Source of the DNA: Arenivirga flava
GTDB taxonomy: Bacteria > Actinomycetota > Actinomycetes > Actinomycetales > Microbacteriaceae
Direction of reading: 5' to 3'
Length of the DNA: 64,000 nucleotides
NCBI RefSeq assembly: GCF_030161575.1
Contig: NZ_BSUL01000001.1
Span: 558,001-622,000 of the forward strand
Below the pieces are notes generated by a model that was not told the DNA's origin, searched no databases, and worked only from the letters and a program-made list of their open reading frames with translations. The translations under genes and the position numbers were made by a program. Shown here one piece after another: positions 32,910 to 41,255 of the stretch. Every line of letters begins with the position of its first letter. Positions within the stretch are counted from its first letter, which is position 1.

Positions 32910-33578
32910 CTATCGAATGCATGTTCGAGTTGCGCAAGTCGACTGCGGAAGCCGGCCTGGACCTACGCCTCCCCTCGGTCGGTCGGTCGCGGCCCGGGCC
33001 TCGAACTCGCGCTGCACCTGGTCGAAGAACTCCGTCTTGCCGAGCGTGTAGTCGTCGTAGTCGGCTCGTCCGACCTGCTGGGCGCTGAGCGCGCGCTTGA
33101 CGGCTTCGTAGCGTTCGCGAGCGCTCGGCTCGGCCCGCAGCCAATCGCGGAACCAGACCGTGTAGAGACCCCACGGCGAATCCGAGCGCCTGACGTGCAG
33201 GATCGCCTGCTCCTCCTCATGCCAGAACAGCAGCTTCTCCCACACCGCGGGATCGGCCTCGATCGAGCCTCGCGGCAGGTCGCGGTCCACGCCGGGGGAG
33301 TCGGGACGGGAGCCGCGGGCCCGCACGTAGCCGAGCGGTTCGAGCCTCTCGACGAGGGCGGCCTCGTCGGGGAGCGGCGCGATGCGCAGCTGGAGATCGA
33401 TGAACGGCTTGGCCGCGAGACCGGGCACGGAGGTCGAGCCGATGTGGTCGAGCGCGGCGTCGGCGGCGCCTTCCACGTCATCGAGCGCATGCCTCAGGCG
33501 GGCGAGCAGCCATGATGCCTGCGGGGCCCATTCGGCCCGATGCTCGACCAGGGCGGCGGGATTCGTCTCGTCGGTCAC
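32910..33578 (-). CDS. GrpB/UPF0157-family nucleotidyltransferase-like protein
   Basis: This 222-residue protein belongs to a widespread family with a nucleotidyltransferase-type fold and unknown function. Its motifs are HIGSTSVPGLAAKPFIDLQL, which includes the conserved GSTSVPGLxAKPxID, and HVRRSDSPWGLYTVWFRDWLR, ending in GRADYDDYTLGKTEFFDQV. GTG 33578 follows TAGCGT by 6 nt. Its last codons overlap the LexA box of dnaE2, on the same strand. Confidence 0.85.
   Translation of the reverse strand: MTDETNPAALVEHRAEWAPQASWLLARLRHALDDVEGAADAALDHIGSTSVPGLAAKPFIDLQLRIAPLPDEAALVERLEPLGYVRARGSRPDSPGVDRDLPRGSIEADPAVWEKLLFWHEEEQAILHVRRSDSPWGLYTVWFRDWLRAEPSARERYEAVKRALSAQQVGRADYDDYTLGKTEFFDQVQREFEARAATDRPRGGVGPGRLPQSTCATRTCIR
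32913..32928. promoter_or_regulatory. LexA (SOS) box of dnaE2
   Basis: TCGAATGCATGTTCGA matches the actinobacterial LexA palindrome TCGAAC-N4-GTTCGA with one mismatch. It lies 55 nt before the dnaE2 start and inside the last codons of the grpB-like gene. Confidence 0.85.
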
Positions 33579-33584
33579 GAGCGG

Positions 33585-33590
33585 ACGCTA
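33585..33590 (-). promoter_or_regulatory. grpB-like gene leaderless promoter, -10
   Basis: TAGCGT on the minus strand, 6 nt before GTG 33578. Confidence 0.5.
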
Positions 33591-33670
33591 CCGACCTCTC
33601 GGCGCTGCGGCAACGGCCGGCCTGCGCGCCGCGCGCATCCGCTCGCGCGCATCCGCTCGTCGCAGGCGAT

Positions 33671-33737
33671 GACTCAGCACCGTCGCGACAACTCAGCGCG
33701 CCCGACGGTGCTGAGTCGTCGCCTCGGCGCTGAGTTG
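33671..33737. repeat. Interleaved inverted repeats with ACTCAGC half-sites
   Basis: A perfect 15-bp pair (33671-33685 with 33703-33717) is interleaved with a perfect 11-bp pair (33689-33699 with 33727-33737). All four arms contain ACTCAGC or its complement. The order A-B-A'-B' could form either hairpin or a pseudoknot. It lies in the gap between the divergent grpB-like and corA genes. Confidence 0.8.
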
Positions 33738-33810
33738 CGCGGGGCGGCGGGCGCGCTCGACGCGGTCGCCGCCTGGTGGGCCGCGCGGGGCTGAGCAGGA
33801 GCCGCCCGCC

Positions 33811-33822
33811 TAGGATCGCGGC
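33811..33822 (+). promoter_or_regulatory. corA leaderless promoter
   Basis: TAGGAT (33811-33816) lies 6 nt before ATG 33823. Confidence 0.55.
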
Positions 33823-34839
33823 ATGCCCATCGTGGACCTCGCCATCTACGCCGACGGTCACCGCACGGCTGACCCCACGAGCCTCGACGAGGCCTTCGAG
33901 CTGGCCGGCGAGCGCGGCGGCTTCGCCTGGATCGCGCTCGACGACCCCACTTCCGAAGAACTGCACGCCGTCGCCACGGAGTTCGGTGTGGATGAGCCCT
34001 TCGTCGGCCACGCGCTCGCGCCGCACCACCGTTCGGGTCTGGAGCGCCTCGGCGACGCGCTGCACCTCGTGCTGCGACCCGCCCGCTACGACGACGCGGC
34101 CGAGGCGGTGCGCTTCGACGAGCTGCACGTGCTGCTGCGCGACGATCTCGTGGTCACCGTGCGGCACGGCGACGCCCCCGACATCGCGGCGGTGCGGAAC
34201 CGGCTCGAGGCGCATCCGGAGTGGCTCGCCAATGGCGCCACCCGCGTGCTCGGCGCGCTGCTCGCCCAGGTGGTGGAGGACTACGCGCCCGTCGTCGCCG
34301 GCCTCGAGCAGGACATCGACGAGATCGAGGAGCAGCTCTTCGGTGGCGACGAGCACGTGTCGCGGCGCAGCTACGAGCTGCTGCGGGAGGTGATCCGGTT
34401 CCAGAAGTCCGTGCATCCGCTCGCCGACATCGTCGACGCGCTCGCCGAGCGGGCGCAGGAGGAGGGGACGGCGGATGCGGTGCGCCGCGCCCTGCACGCC
34501 GTCGGCGGGCGGGTGCGCCGGGTCTCGGAGCGGGCGGATGCGTTCAGCACGCTGCTGCAGAACGCCCTGACCGTGCACTCGACACTGGTGAGCCAGCGCC
34601 AGAACGAGCAGATGGAGCAGCTCAGCGAGGCGAGCGTGCGCCAGGCCGAGCAGTCGAAGCGGATCTCGGCGTGGGCGGCGATCCTCTTCGCCCCGACGAT
34701 GATCGCGGCGGTCTACGGCATGAACTTCCGCGTCATGCCCGAGCTGCACTGGGTGTGGGGCTACCCGGCGGCGCTCGGGGCGATGCTCGGGGTCGGGGTG
34801 CTGTTCTGGGTGGTCTTCAAGCGGCGCAAGTGGCTCTGA
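33823..34839 (+). CDS. corA: CorA-family magnesium and cobalt transporter
   Basis: This 338-residue channel protein has a large cytoplasmic alpha/beta domain, a long helix (about 200-280) and two C-terminal transmembrane helices (about 283-302 and 312-332). The family signature YGMNF follows the first helix. The periplasmic loop is short (RVMPELHWVWGYP) and the C-terminus basic (KRRKWL). It is convergent with imuB 40 nt away. Transport of Mg or related divalent cations is inferred from family. Confidence 0.92.
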   Translation: MPIVDLAIYADGHRTADPTSLDEAFELAGERGGFAWIALDDPTSEELHAVATEFGVDEPFVGHALAPHHRSGLERLGDALHLVLRPARYDDAAEAVRFDELHVLLRDDLVVTVRHGDAPDIAAVRNRLEAHPEWLANGATRVLGALLAQVVEDYAPVVAGLEQDIDEIEEQLFGGDEHVSRRSYELLREVIRFQKSVHPLADIVDALAERAQEEGTADAVRRALHAVGGRVRRVSERADAFSTLLQNALTVHSTLVSQRQNEQMEQLSEASVRQAEQSKRISAWAAILFAPTMIAAVYGMNFRVMPELHWVWGYPAALGAMLGVGVLFWVVFKRRKWL

Positions 34840-34879
34840 GCTGCCAAGCGGTGCTGGGCGGTCAAATGGCGCTGGGCCG

Positions 34880-36493
34880 TCAGTCGTAGCGCCCCTCGGC
34901 CCGCCAGCGGCCCTCCTCGAGCAGCAGCAGCCAGGCGGTGCCGTCGGCCTCGACGAGCTGCAGCCGCTGCGCGGCGCGGTGGCGCGCCGGGTCCCACCAG
35001 CGCTGCTGCAACGGCCAGGGGCCGGCCCAGGCGCGCACGTCGCTCGTCGCGCGGCGCTCGGCGGGGGCGAAGAGCGAGGGCGGCGCGCTGAGCGCCCCGC
35101 GCTCGTCGACCCGCACGGGCTCGCCGGTCTCGTCGAGCAGCAGCACCGGCGGCGGCTCGGCGAAGACCGTGGCCGGCGTGGGGCCGGGCAGCGAGCCCGG
35201 CCAGGGGGCGCCCGGGGCGGCGCCCGCGGGGCGGATCCCCGAATCCTCCGCCTCGCCCCAGGGCACCAGCACGCGGCGCTCGTCGAGCAGCCGTCCGCCG
35301 CCGACCGCCGCGGTGACGACGGCCTCGTGGCCGAGCAGGCTCTGCACCCTGCTGAGGGCGGAGTGTACGCGCTCCTCGGGCGCACCGCCCCAAAGCCCCT
35401 GCTCGTGGTTGCCGAGCTCGTCGGCCTCGTCGGGCACGAGCCGCACGCCCGTGATCGGCGCACCGAGCTGCTCCCCGCCGCGCATGGCCCCCTGCAGCTG
35501 CCAGCGCAGCCGGTCGACGACATCGCCCGGCGAGAACCAGCGCGGGTGCAGCCAGGCGCGCTCGCTGCGCCCACCGGCCTCGTCGTCGATCACCACGCGC
35601 AGGCTGGTGCACGCGAGCCCGGCGCCGCGCAGGCCGGCGATGAAGCGCTCGGCCGGCTGCCGGGCGGCGAAGGCGAGCTGGTCGACCCGGTCGAGCGGAG
35701 GCTCGAAGGCGAGGGCCACCTCGAGCTCGGGCGGCGGCACCCGCGGCTGCACGGCGCGAGGGTCGCGCCCCGCCGCGAGCGCGTGCGCCCGCGCCCCGGC
35801 CTCACCGAAGCGGTCGCGCACCGCCGCGGCCTCGAGCGCGGCGAAGCCGCCCAGGGTGCGCACCCCGAGTCGGCGCAGCAGCGCGGCGAGCTCCTCGTCG
35901 CCGAGCGCCGACACCGGGAGTCCTGCGAGGAAGGCGGCGCCCTCGCCGGGCGGCACGGCGAGCACGCCGCCGGCCTCGGCCGCCCGCGCCGCCTGCTCGG
36001 CGGTGTACGGCCCCTCGGCGATGCCGAGGCGGGCGCCGGGCACTGCCACGGCCCGCAGCAGCTCAGCCCCGGCCGCAGCCTCGCCGCCGTAGAACCGGGT
36101 GGGTCCGCGGGCGCGCAGCGCGCAGAGCCCGGGCCGGATGGCCTGCACGCCGGGCATGACCGCCTCAATGCGGTCGAGCACCGGCTCGAAGGCGCGGTGG
36201 TCGGCGCCCGGGTCGTAGGGCAGCGGGCGCAGCGCCGGGCAGCGCGACTGCGCATCGCGCAGCCGCTGCCCGCGGCGCACGCCCTCCGCGCGGGCGGCGG
36301 GGGAGCAGGCGAGCACGACGCCCTTCTCGATGAGCGCGAGCGGATGCGCGGGGTCGTGCCCCGCATCCGCCACCGCCGCGAGCACGGGCCAGTCGGGCAC
36401 CCACAGCAGCATCGTGCGGACCGGCTCGGCGGCCGGTGCGCGACCGCTGCGGGCCGCGGGTGCCCGATCCCACGGTGACGGGCCGGGGCTCAT
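34880..36493 (-). CDS. imuB: ImuB, Y-family polymerase-like mutasome protein
   Basis: ImuB is a catalytically inactive Y-family homologue that bridges ImuA', DnaE2 and the beta clamp in SOS mutagenesis. It has 537 residues. Conserved segments include TMLLWVPDWPVLAAVADAG, ALIEKGVVLACSPAARAEGVRRGQ and FEPVLDRIEAVMPGVQAIRPG. The active-site acid cluster of working Y polymerases is not evident. The C-terminal half covers the little-finger and adapter regions. ATG 36493 has GGAGG 6 nt upstream. An ATGA-bounded 30-codon frame lies between it and imuA'. Confidence 0.9.
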   Translation of the reverse strand: MSPGPSPWDRAPAARSGRAPAAEPVRTMLLWVPDWPVLAAVADAGHDPAHPLALIEKGVVLACSPAARAEGVRRGQRLRDAQSRCPALRPLPYDPGADHRAFEPVLDRIEAVMPGVQAIRPGLCALRARGPTRFYGGEAAAGAELLRAVAVPGARLGIAEGPYTAEQAARAAEAGGVLAVPPGEGAAFLAGLPVSALGDEELAALLRRLGVRTLGGFAALEAAAVRDRFGEAGARAHALAAGRDPRAVQPRVPPPELEVALAFEPPLDRVDQLAFAARQPAERFIAGLRGAGLACTSLRVVIDDEAGGRSERAWLHPRWFSPGDVVDRLRWQLQGAMRGGEQLGAPITGVRLVPDEADELGNHEQGLWGGAPEERVHSALSRVQSLLGHEAVVTAAVGGGRLLDERRVLVPWGEAEDSGIRPAGAAPGAPWPGSLPGPTPATVFAEPPPVLLLDETGEPVRVDERGALSAPPSLFAPAERRATSDVRAWAGPWPLQQRWWDPARHRAAQRLQLVEADGTAWLLLLEEGRWRAEGRYD

Positions 36494-36582
36494 GGCGGGC
36501 CTCCGGAGGGGTTCGTCGCGCGCATCCGCCGGGACCCGCGGGGCGGATCGAGGCGCGTCGCCCGTGCTCCGAGAGGGCTCAT
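36490..36582 (-). CDS. 30-codon ATGA-bounded frame between imuA' and imuB
   Basis: The imuA' stop overlaps an ATG (ATGA at 36582). The 30-codon frame that follows (MSPLGARATRLD to NPSGGPP) ends in an ATGA shared with the imuB start. It has no recognisable domain and is arginine- and proline-rich. It may be a translational relay or just chance in GC-rich DNA. Confidence 0.3.
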   Translation of the reverse strand: MSPLGARATRLDPPRGSRRMRATNPSGGPP

Positions 36583-37457
36583 GACACCGCCGCCGTCCGA
36601 TGCTCGACGCCCGCAGTCGGCAGCGCGGCGGGCTCGCGAGCCGCCGCAGCGACGTCCGCGCCCAGATCGTCGAGGGTCGCCGTAGAAGCCGTCGCCCCCG
36701 CGCCGGGCAGCACGATCGTGGCGCGCTGCATCCGCCCGCCGCGCGAGGCGGTCTCGACGCGCAGCTCGCGCCGCTGCAGCAGGCCGTGGCCGGTGCCGAG
36801 CCCCGACCAGCGCGCCCCGGCCACGCGCAGCACCGCCTCGCTGCCGGGCCAGGCGCCGAGCGCCACGAGGCTCGCGCCCCGCTCGCGCAGGCGGGCGGCG
36901 AGGCGGCCGAGCGCCGCATCCGCTGCCGCACTCGAGGAGGCCGCCGCGCCGCCGGGGTGCACGAGCACCAGATCGAGGGCGTCGGCCACCGCGGCCGTCA
37001 CCCGCAGCCACTGCTCGCCGGGTCGCGGCACGAGCACGAGCCGGCGCAGGTCGATGCCCAGGGCTGCCGCGGCCTCGGGCGCCAGATCGGGCAGCCCGAC
37101 CGCGCCGCACCAAAGCCCCGCCCGGCTCGCCTCGGCGAGCATCGCCAGCCCCAGCGAGAGCGTGCCGGCCGCGCCGGGCTCGGGCAGCGAGTAGACCGAC
37201 CCGGCTCGCAGGGCGCCGCCGGGCAGCGCGGGGGCGATCGCCGCCGCGGTCGGCAGGGCGGCGCGGTCGTCGATGCGGGTGCGCTGCATGGCGCTGATGC
37301 GCGACTGCAGCTCGCGCACGGCGCCGTCGCGCTCGGCGGCGTCGCGCGGGGCGCGCGGCACGGCGCGCAGGCTCGAGCGAGCCGGCGCCGGAACCTCGGG
37401 TGCCGGTCCGGCTGGCAGATGCTGCGCGGCGGCGTTCACCTCGTCATGCTCGAACAT
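36579..37457 (-). CDS. imuA': ImuA', RecA-like mutasome protein
   Basis: This 292-residue RecA/SulA-like accessory factor is needed with ImuB and DnaE2 for damage-induced mutagenesis. ATG 37457 lies inside a perfect LexA box, and the upstream codons do not look conserved. The core has GGALRAGSVYSLPEPGAAGTLSLGLAMLAEA, a degenerate P-loop region, then a Walker B-like LDLVLVHPGG. Length and gene order (imuA'-imuB with dnaE2 nearby) fit the actinobacterial cassette. Confidence 0.88.
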   Translation of the reverse strand: MFEHDEVNAAAQHLPAGPAPEVPAPARSSLRAVPRAPRDAAERDGAVRELQSRISAMQRTRIDDRAALPTAAAIAPALPGGALRAGSVYSLPEPGAAGTLSLGLAMLAEASRAGLWCGAVGLPDLAPEAAAALGIDLRRLVLVPRPGEQWLRVTAAVADALDLVLVHPGGAAASSSAAADAALGRLAARLRERGASLVALGAWPGSEAVLRVAGARWSGLGTGHGLLQRRELRVETASRGGRMQRATIVLPGAGATASTATLDDLGADVAAAAREPAALPTAGVEHRTAAVS

Positions 37458-37465
37458 GTGTTCGA
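37450..37465. promoter_or_regulatory. LexA (SOS) box of imuA'
   Basis: TCGAACATGTGTTCGA is a perfect TCGAAC-N4-GTTCGA palindrome. It overlaps the imuA' start codon (37455-37457). On the coding strand CTTAAT lies 7 nt upstream of the ATG, so the transcript is probably leaderless and LexA would block it at +1. Confidence 0.92.
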
Positions 37466-37535
37466 TTAAGTCAACAGCCACCGACATCGCCGGTCGGACG
37501 CGGGAACCTCGGCTGACGAGAGGCTCGGATCGCCC

Positions 37536-37548
37536 TACGATCCTGATC
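37536..37548 (+). promoter_or_regulatory. Leaderless promoter of the gene divergent from imuA'
   Basis: TACGAT (37536-37541) lies 7 nt before ATG 37549. Confidence 0.5.
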
Positions 37549-38634
37549 ATGGAGCACGGGGACGCGGCTGAGGCCTTCGCCGACGCGGTGCTGCGCGGGC
37601 CGCGCGGACGGCGTCTCTGCGCGGCGATCCTCACCAACCGGAGCCTCGAGCTCTGGGAGCAGATCGCCCGTGCCGGCTTCGAGCCCGGCGATGCGGGCCT
37701 GCTGCGACAGCTCGTCGACTCGCTCGACGCGACCGAGGTGGTCACCACCTCGTACGAGGAGAGCCCGCGCGCCTTCCTGCCCGCGCTGCGCGAGGCCGTG
37801 CGCTGGGCCACCTACTGGCAGCAGCCCGACGCCGAGGACCGCCTGCTGGCCGGTCCGGAGGTGCTGACGGCCCTGCATCCGGTCGCCCGCGCGCTCGGCG
37901 ACTCACCCGCCGCCGCATGGTGGTCCGCCCCGATCGACCGGGCGACGCAGCACCACGTGGCGTTCGTGGAGCACAGCCACGCCGCACCGCCCGAGCTCGG
38001 ACGCAGCGCCGCCGCGATCGCGCAGTGGCGGGCCGGCCTCGACGCCGAGCAGGCCCGCGCCGACCTGCGCTCGGCCGACCCGCGCTCCGCCTGGAGCGGC
38101 GAGTGGTGGTCTGCGCCGACCGGTCTGGTGGCCACGACCCGCGGCTTCGACGGCTTCGGCGCGGTCGGGCTGCAGCTCGTCGAGGACGAGATCGAATGGC
38201 TCGACGCCTGCCTGCAGCGCCTGCGCCCGCGCGACGATGCGCGCGTGCTCGAGCTCGCCGGCCCCGAGGACTGGATCGACCTGGTGGGCCGCTACCCGCT
38301 CGAGGTCACCGCCAGCCGCCGGCACGACTGGTGGCGCGCCACCGGCGGCGAGGAGCGCTGGCTGCTGCCCGACTGGGCGCGTGTCGCCGAGGAGTGGGAC
38401 GGCGTGCACCTGAGCGTCACCGCCTATCTCGCGACCGCCGGCCGGCGTCTCGCCGTCGGCGGCGGCTCGGAGACGGTGCTCGCAGGCTGGGACCCCGACA
38501 CGACCCACTGGCTCGCCGATGTGCTCGAACCGGTGGGCGAGGCGGAGCACTGGCACCGCGACGGCGACGAGGACGGCGAGGGCGCCGGCTGGACGCCCGT
38601 GCCCGTCTTGGAGCGGGACGAGTCCGGCGACTGA
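37549..38634 (+). CDS. Hypothetical actinobacterial protein, 361 residues
   Basis: I do not recognise a named domain. The product is soluble, tryptophan-rich and acidic, with repeated WW motifs (AAAWWSAPIDRATQHHVAFVEHS, SGEWWSAPTGLVATTRG, RHDWWRATGG) and a C-terminal segment ending in WHRDGDEDGEGAGW. There is no signal peptide or membrane segment. The start is set by the leaderless -10. It is transcribed divergently from imuA' with only 91 nt between starts, but the LexA box lies beyond its own promoter, so SOS control is uncertain. Confidence 0.75.
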   Translation: MEHGDAAEAFADAVLRGPRGRRLCAAILTNRSLELWEQIARAGFEPGDAGLLRQLVDSLDATEVVTTSYEESPRAFLPALREAVRWATYWQQPDAEDRLLAGPEVLTALHPVARALGDSPAAAWWSAPIDRATQHHVAFVEHSHAAPPELGRSAAAIAQWRAGLDAEQARADLRSADPRSAWSGEWWSAPTGLVATTRGFDGFGAVGLQLVEDEIEWLDACLQRLRPRDDARVLELAGPEDWIDLVGRYPLEVTASRRHDWWRATGGEERWLLPDWARVAEEWDGVHLSVTAYLATAGRRLAVGGGSETVLAGWDPDTTHWLADVLEPVGEAEHWHRDGDEDGEGAGWTPVPVLERDESGD

Positions 38635-38701
38635 GGGCCCATCCGCGCACCGGACGCCTGGAAGCGCCCCGCCAGCGCAGCTTCCGCCCCGCCGCGTCCC
38701 C

Positions 38702-38732
38702 TAGCGTGGACGGGTCCGACGGAAGGGACCCG
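38702..38732 (+). promoter_or_regulatory. Acyl-CoA synthetase promoter and leader
   Basis: TAGCGT (38702-38707) would start a leader of about 20 nt that carries GGAAGGGA before ATG 38733. This unit is leadered. Confidence 0.5.
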
Positions 38733-40433
38733 ATGACCGCCACCACCGAGCGCCCCTGGCTCTCGTCCTACGCCGACGGCGTGCCCACCGACATCGAGCC
38801 GGTGACCGGCTCGCTCGTCGACCTGCTCGACGACGCGGTGCGCGCGCACAAGCGCCGCGTCGCCCTCGAGTTCTTCGGGCGCACGACCACCTACGCCGAG
38901 CTCGGCGAGCAGGTGGAGCGCGCCGCCCGGGGGCTGCAGCGCCTCGGCGTCGAGGCCGGCGACCGGGTGGCGATCATCCTGCCGAACTGCCCGCAGCACG
39001 TGGTCGCGTTCTACGCGGTGCTGCGCCTGGGCGCGATCGTCGTGGAGCACAATCCGCTCTACACGCCACGGGAGCTGCGGCACCAGTTCGAGGACCACGG
39101 AGCGAAGGTGGCGATCGCGTGGGACAAGGTCTACGACTCGCTCGACGAGTTCCCCGAGGACGTCGCACCCGAGCACATCGTGGCCGTCGACCTCACCGAG
39201 GCCATGCCGCTCGGCACCCGTCTCGCGCTCAAGCTGCCGGTGCCGCGCGCCCGGGAGGCGCGCGAGCGCATCACCGCGGCGCCGAGCGCCCGCAAGGTCT
39301 TCCCGTGGAGGAAGCTCGTCGACGAGCGGCGCCTGTCGAAGCGGCACCCGCGACCGGTCGTCGGCGACACGGCCGCGCTGCAGTACACGAGCGGCACCAC
39401 CGGCAGCCCCAAGGGCGCCGTGCTGAGCCACGGCAACCTGCGGGCGAACGCCGCGCAGGGGCGCGCCTGGGTGCCCGGGCTGCGCGTGGGGCAGGAGGTG
39501 TTCTACGGGGTGCTGCCCCTCTTCCACGCCTACGGCCTGACCCTGAACCTCACTTTCGCCCTGAGCATCGGTGCGCGCCTCGTGCTCTTCCCGACCTTCG
39601 ACCTCGACCTCGTCGTCGCGGCCGCGAAGAAGTCGCCGCCGACCTTCCTGCCGGCCGTGCCGCCGATCTACGACGCCCTCGCGCGGGCGGCGGAGCGCGG
39701 CAGGGTCGACGTCTCGCGCATCCGCTTCGCCATCTCGGGTGCCATGGCGCTGCCCGTGGCGACGGTCGAGCGCTGGGAGGCGGCGACCGGAGGCCTGCTC
39801 GTCGAGGGCTACGGCATGACCGAGACCTCGCCGGTGGCGCTCGGCAACCCGATCGGCCCGACGCGGCGGCCGGGCACGGTCGGTGTGCCGTTCCCGTCGA
39901 CGGAGGCGCGCGTGGTCGACCCCGACGATCCCTCGGTCGACCGGCCGATCGGCGAGGCCGGCGAGCTGCTGCTGCGCGGCCCGCAGGTGTTCCAGGGGTA
40001 CTGGCGACGACCGGATGAGACGGCCGAGACCCTGCTGCCCGACGGCTGGGTGCGCACGGGCGACCTCGTGGTGATGGAGGCGGACGGCTTCGTGACCGTC
40101 GTGGATCGCAAGAAGGAACTCATCATCACGGGCGGCTTCAACGTGGCGCCGAGCGAGGTGGAGGACGTGCTGCGCCGCCATCCGGCGGTGGCGGATGCGG
40201 CCGTCGTCGGCCTGCCGCGATCGAGCGGCGGCGAGGAGGTCGCCGCCGCGGTCGTGCTGCGCGAGGAGGACGGCGCGACGCCGGAGGAGATCCGCGAGTT
40301 CAGCCGCGACCTGCTCGCCGCCTACAAGGTGCCGCGCCGCGTCATCGTCGTCGACGAGCTGCCGCGCTCGCTCATCGGCAAGGTGCTGCGTCGCGAGGTG
40401 CGCGACCGCCTGCAGGCGGCGCTCGGCAAGTAG
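38733..40433 (+). CDS. Long-chain fatty acid--CoA ligase (AMP-forming)
   Basis: This 566-residue member of the acyl-adenylate-forming family activates fatty acids with ATP and CoA. The P-loop is YTSGTTGSPKG, followed by GYGMTETSPVALGNP, the DGWVRTGDL motif, DRKKELIITGGFNV and the C-terminal IGKVLRREVRD with the catalytic lysine. The N-terminus is typical of FadD-type long-chain synthetases (TYAELGEQVERAARGL). No other beta-oxidation gene is adjacent. Chain-length specificity cannot be read from the sequence. Confidence 0.92.
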   Translation: MTATTERPWLSSYADGVPTDIEPVTGSLVDLLDDAVRAHKRRVALEFFGRTTTYAELGEQVERAARGLQRLGVEAGDRVAIILPNCPQHVVAFYAVLRLGAIVVEHNPLYTPRELRHQFEDHGAKVAIAWDKVYDSLDEFPEDVAPEHIVAVDLTEAMPLGTRLALKLPVPRAREARERITAAPSARKVFPWRKLVDERRLSKRHPRPVVGDTAALQYTSGTTGSPKGAVLSHGNLRANAAQGRAWVPGLRVGQEVFYGVLPLFHAYGLTLNLTFALSIGARLVLFPTFDLDLVVAAAKKSPPTFLPAVPPIYDALARAAERGRVDVSRIRFAISGAMALPVATVERWEAATGGLLVEGYGMTETSPVALGNPIGPTRRPGTVGVPFPSTEARVVDPDDPSVDRPIGEAGELLLRGPQVFQGYWRRPDETAETLLPDGWVRTGDLVVMEADGFVTVVDRKKELIITGGFNVAPSEVEDVLRRHPAVADAAVVGLPRSSGGEEVAAAVVLREEDGATPEEIREFSRDLLAAYKVPRRVIVVDELPRSLIGKVLRREVRDRLQAALGK

Positions 40434-40476
40434 CGTCGCCCGGGTCCGTGCGGTTTCGAGGGGTGGCGGCACCGGC

Positions 40477-41193
40477 TCACCCCAGGCGCGCTGCGATCGT
40501 CGGGATGAGGATCGGGGCGTCGACCGCGGCGTGGAGCAGCATGCAGGCGACGAGGTTGCGGCGCCAGAGGTAGAGGGCGTAGATGGCGAGGGTCCCGCTG
40601 CCGTGGAGCAGCAGCCACATGGGCCCGAACACCACGAGATGCGGCACCACGAAGAACGGCATCGTCGCGGCGACGGCCACCCAGCGCCTGCCCGTGAGCT
40701 CGATGAGCCGTTCGAGCGGATAGCCGCGGAACAGCAGCTCCTCGAAGACCGCCGCGCTGACGATCAACGCGACGACCATCAGGACGGGGAGCGCCGCGAT
40801 CGATGCGGTGCCGGAGTCCTGCGCGTCCTGAGGCCAGAGGAGGCTCGCGAGCCAGCTCCACGCCATCGCCGCACCGAAGAGGATCAGGGCCCATTCGAGG
40901 TCCTTGCCCGACGGGCGGACGAGCCGCACGGACGATAGCCCTCGCCGCTCCACGAGCACCATCCAGGCGAGGAGCAGCGCGGCCGCCAGCGCGTTCCAGA
41001 TGATCGCACCGGATGGACCCGGGAATCCGATGTCCGCCAGGGTCTCCCGCGCGTCCCAGCCGACGAGCCGCGCCGCGGGCGGCAGCCACAGGGGAGTCCA
41101 GGCGAGCGCGATGCCCAGCAGCGCGATCGCCCACCGGGCGGCGTGAGGGCGAGACGGAGCTGCCTTGGTCGAGACGTGACCGGAGTCGTTCAT
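40477..41193 (-). CDS. CPBP-family intramembrane metalloprotease
   Basis: This 238-residue membrane protein has about seven hydrophobic segments. The CPBP/Abi motifs are present: FEELLFRGYPLERL (glutamate pair and arginine), then FFVVPHLVVFGP with a histidine and LLHAAVDAPI with the last histidine. Family members process prenylated or other membrane substrates, and some give bacteriocin self-immunity; the substrate here is unknown. It is divergent from a TetR gene with a palindromic operator between them. Confidence 0.88.
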   Translation of the reverse strand: MNDSGHVSTKAAPSRPHAARWAIALLGIALAWTPLWLPPAARLVGWDARETLADIGFPGPSGAIIWNALAAALLLAWMVLVERRGLSSVRLVRPSGKDLEWALILFGAAMAWSWLASLLWPQDAQDSGTASIAALPVLMVVALIVSAAVFEELLFRGYPLERLIELTGRRWVAVAATMPFFVVPHLVVFGPMWLLLHGSGTLAIYALYLWRRNLVACMLLHAAVDAPILIPTIAARLG

Positions 41194-41199
41194 CGCGCT

Positions 41200-41205
41200 A
41201 GCGTA
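41200..41205 (-). promoter_or_regulatory. CPBP gene leaderless promoter, -10
   Basis: TACGCT on the minus strand, 6 nt before ATG 41193. The TetR operator covers the -35 position of this promoter. Confidence 0.5.
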
Positions 41206-41211
41206 GCCGCT

Positions 41212-41229
41212 CTAGAGTGTCCGCTCTAG
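41212..41229. promoter_or_regulatory. TetR-type operator
   Basis: CTAGAGTGTCCGCTCTAG is an 18-bp inverted repeat with 6-bp outer arms and partial inner symmetry. It lies between the divergent -10 elements of the CPBP gene and tetR. Its position over the CPBP -35 and just upstream of the tetR -35 suits repression of both. Confidence 0.75.
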
Positions 41230-41255
41230 TGCTGCGCTCGAGCCTCTGCGGCGGT

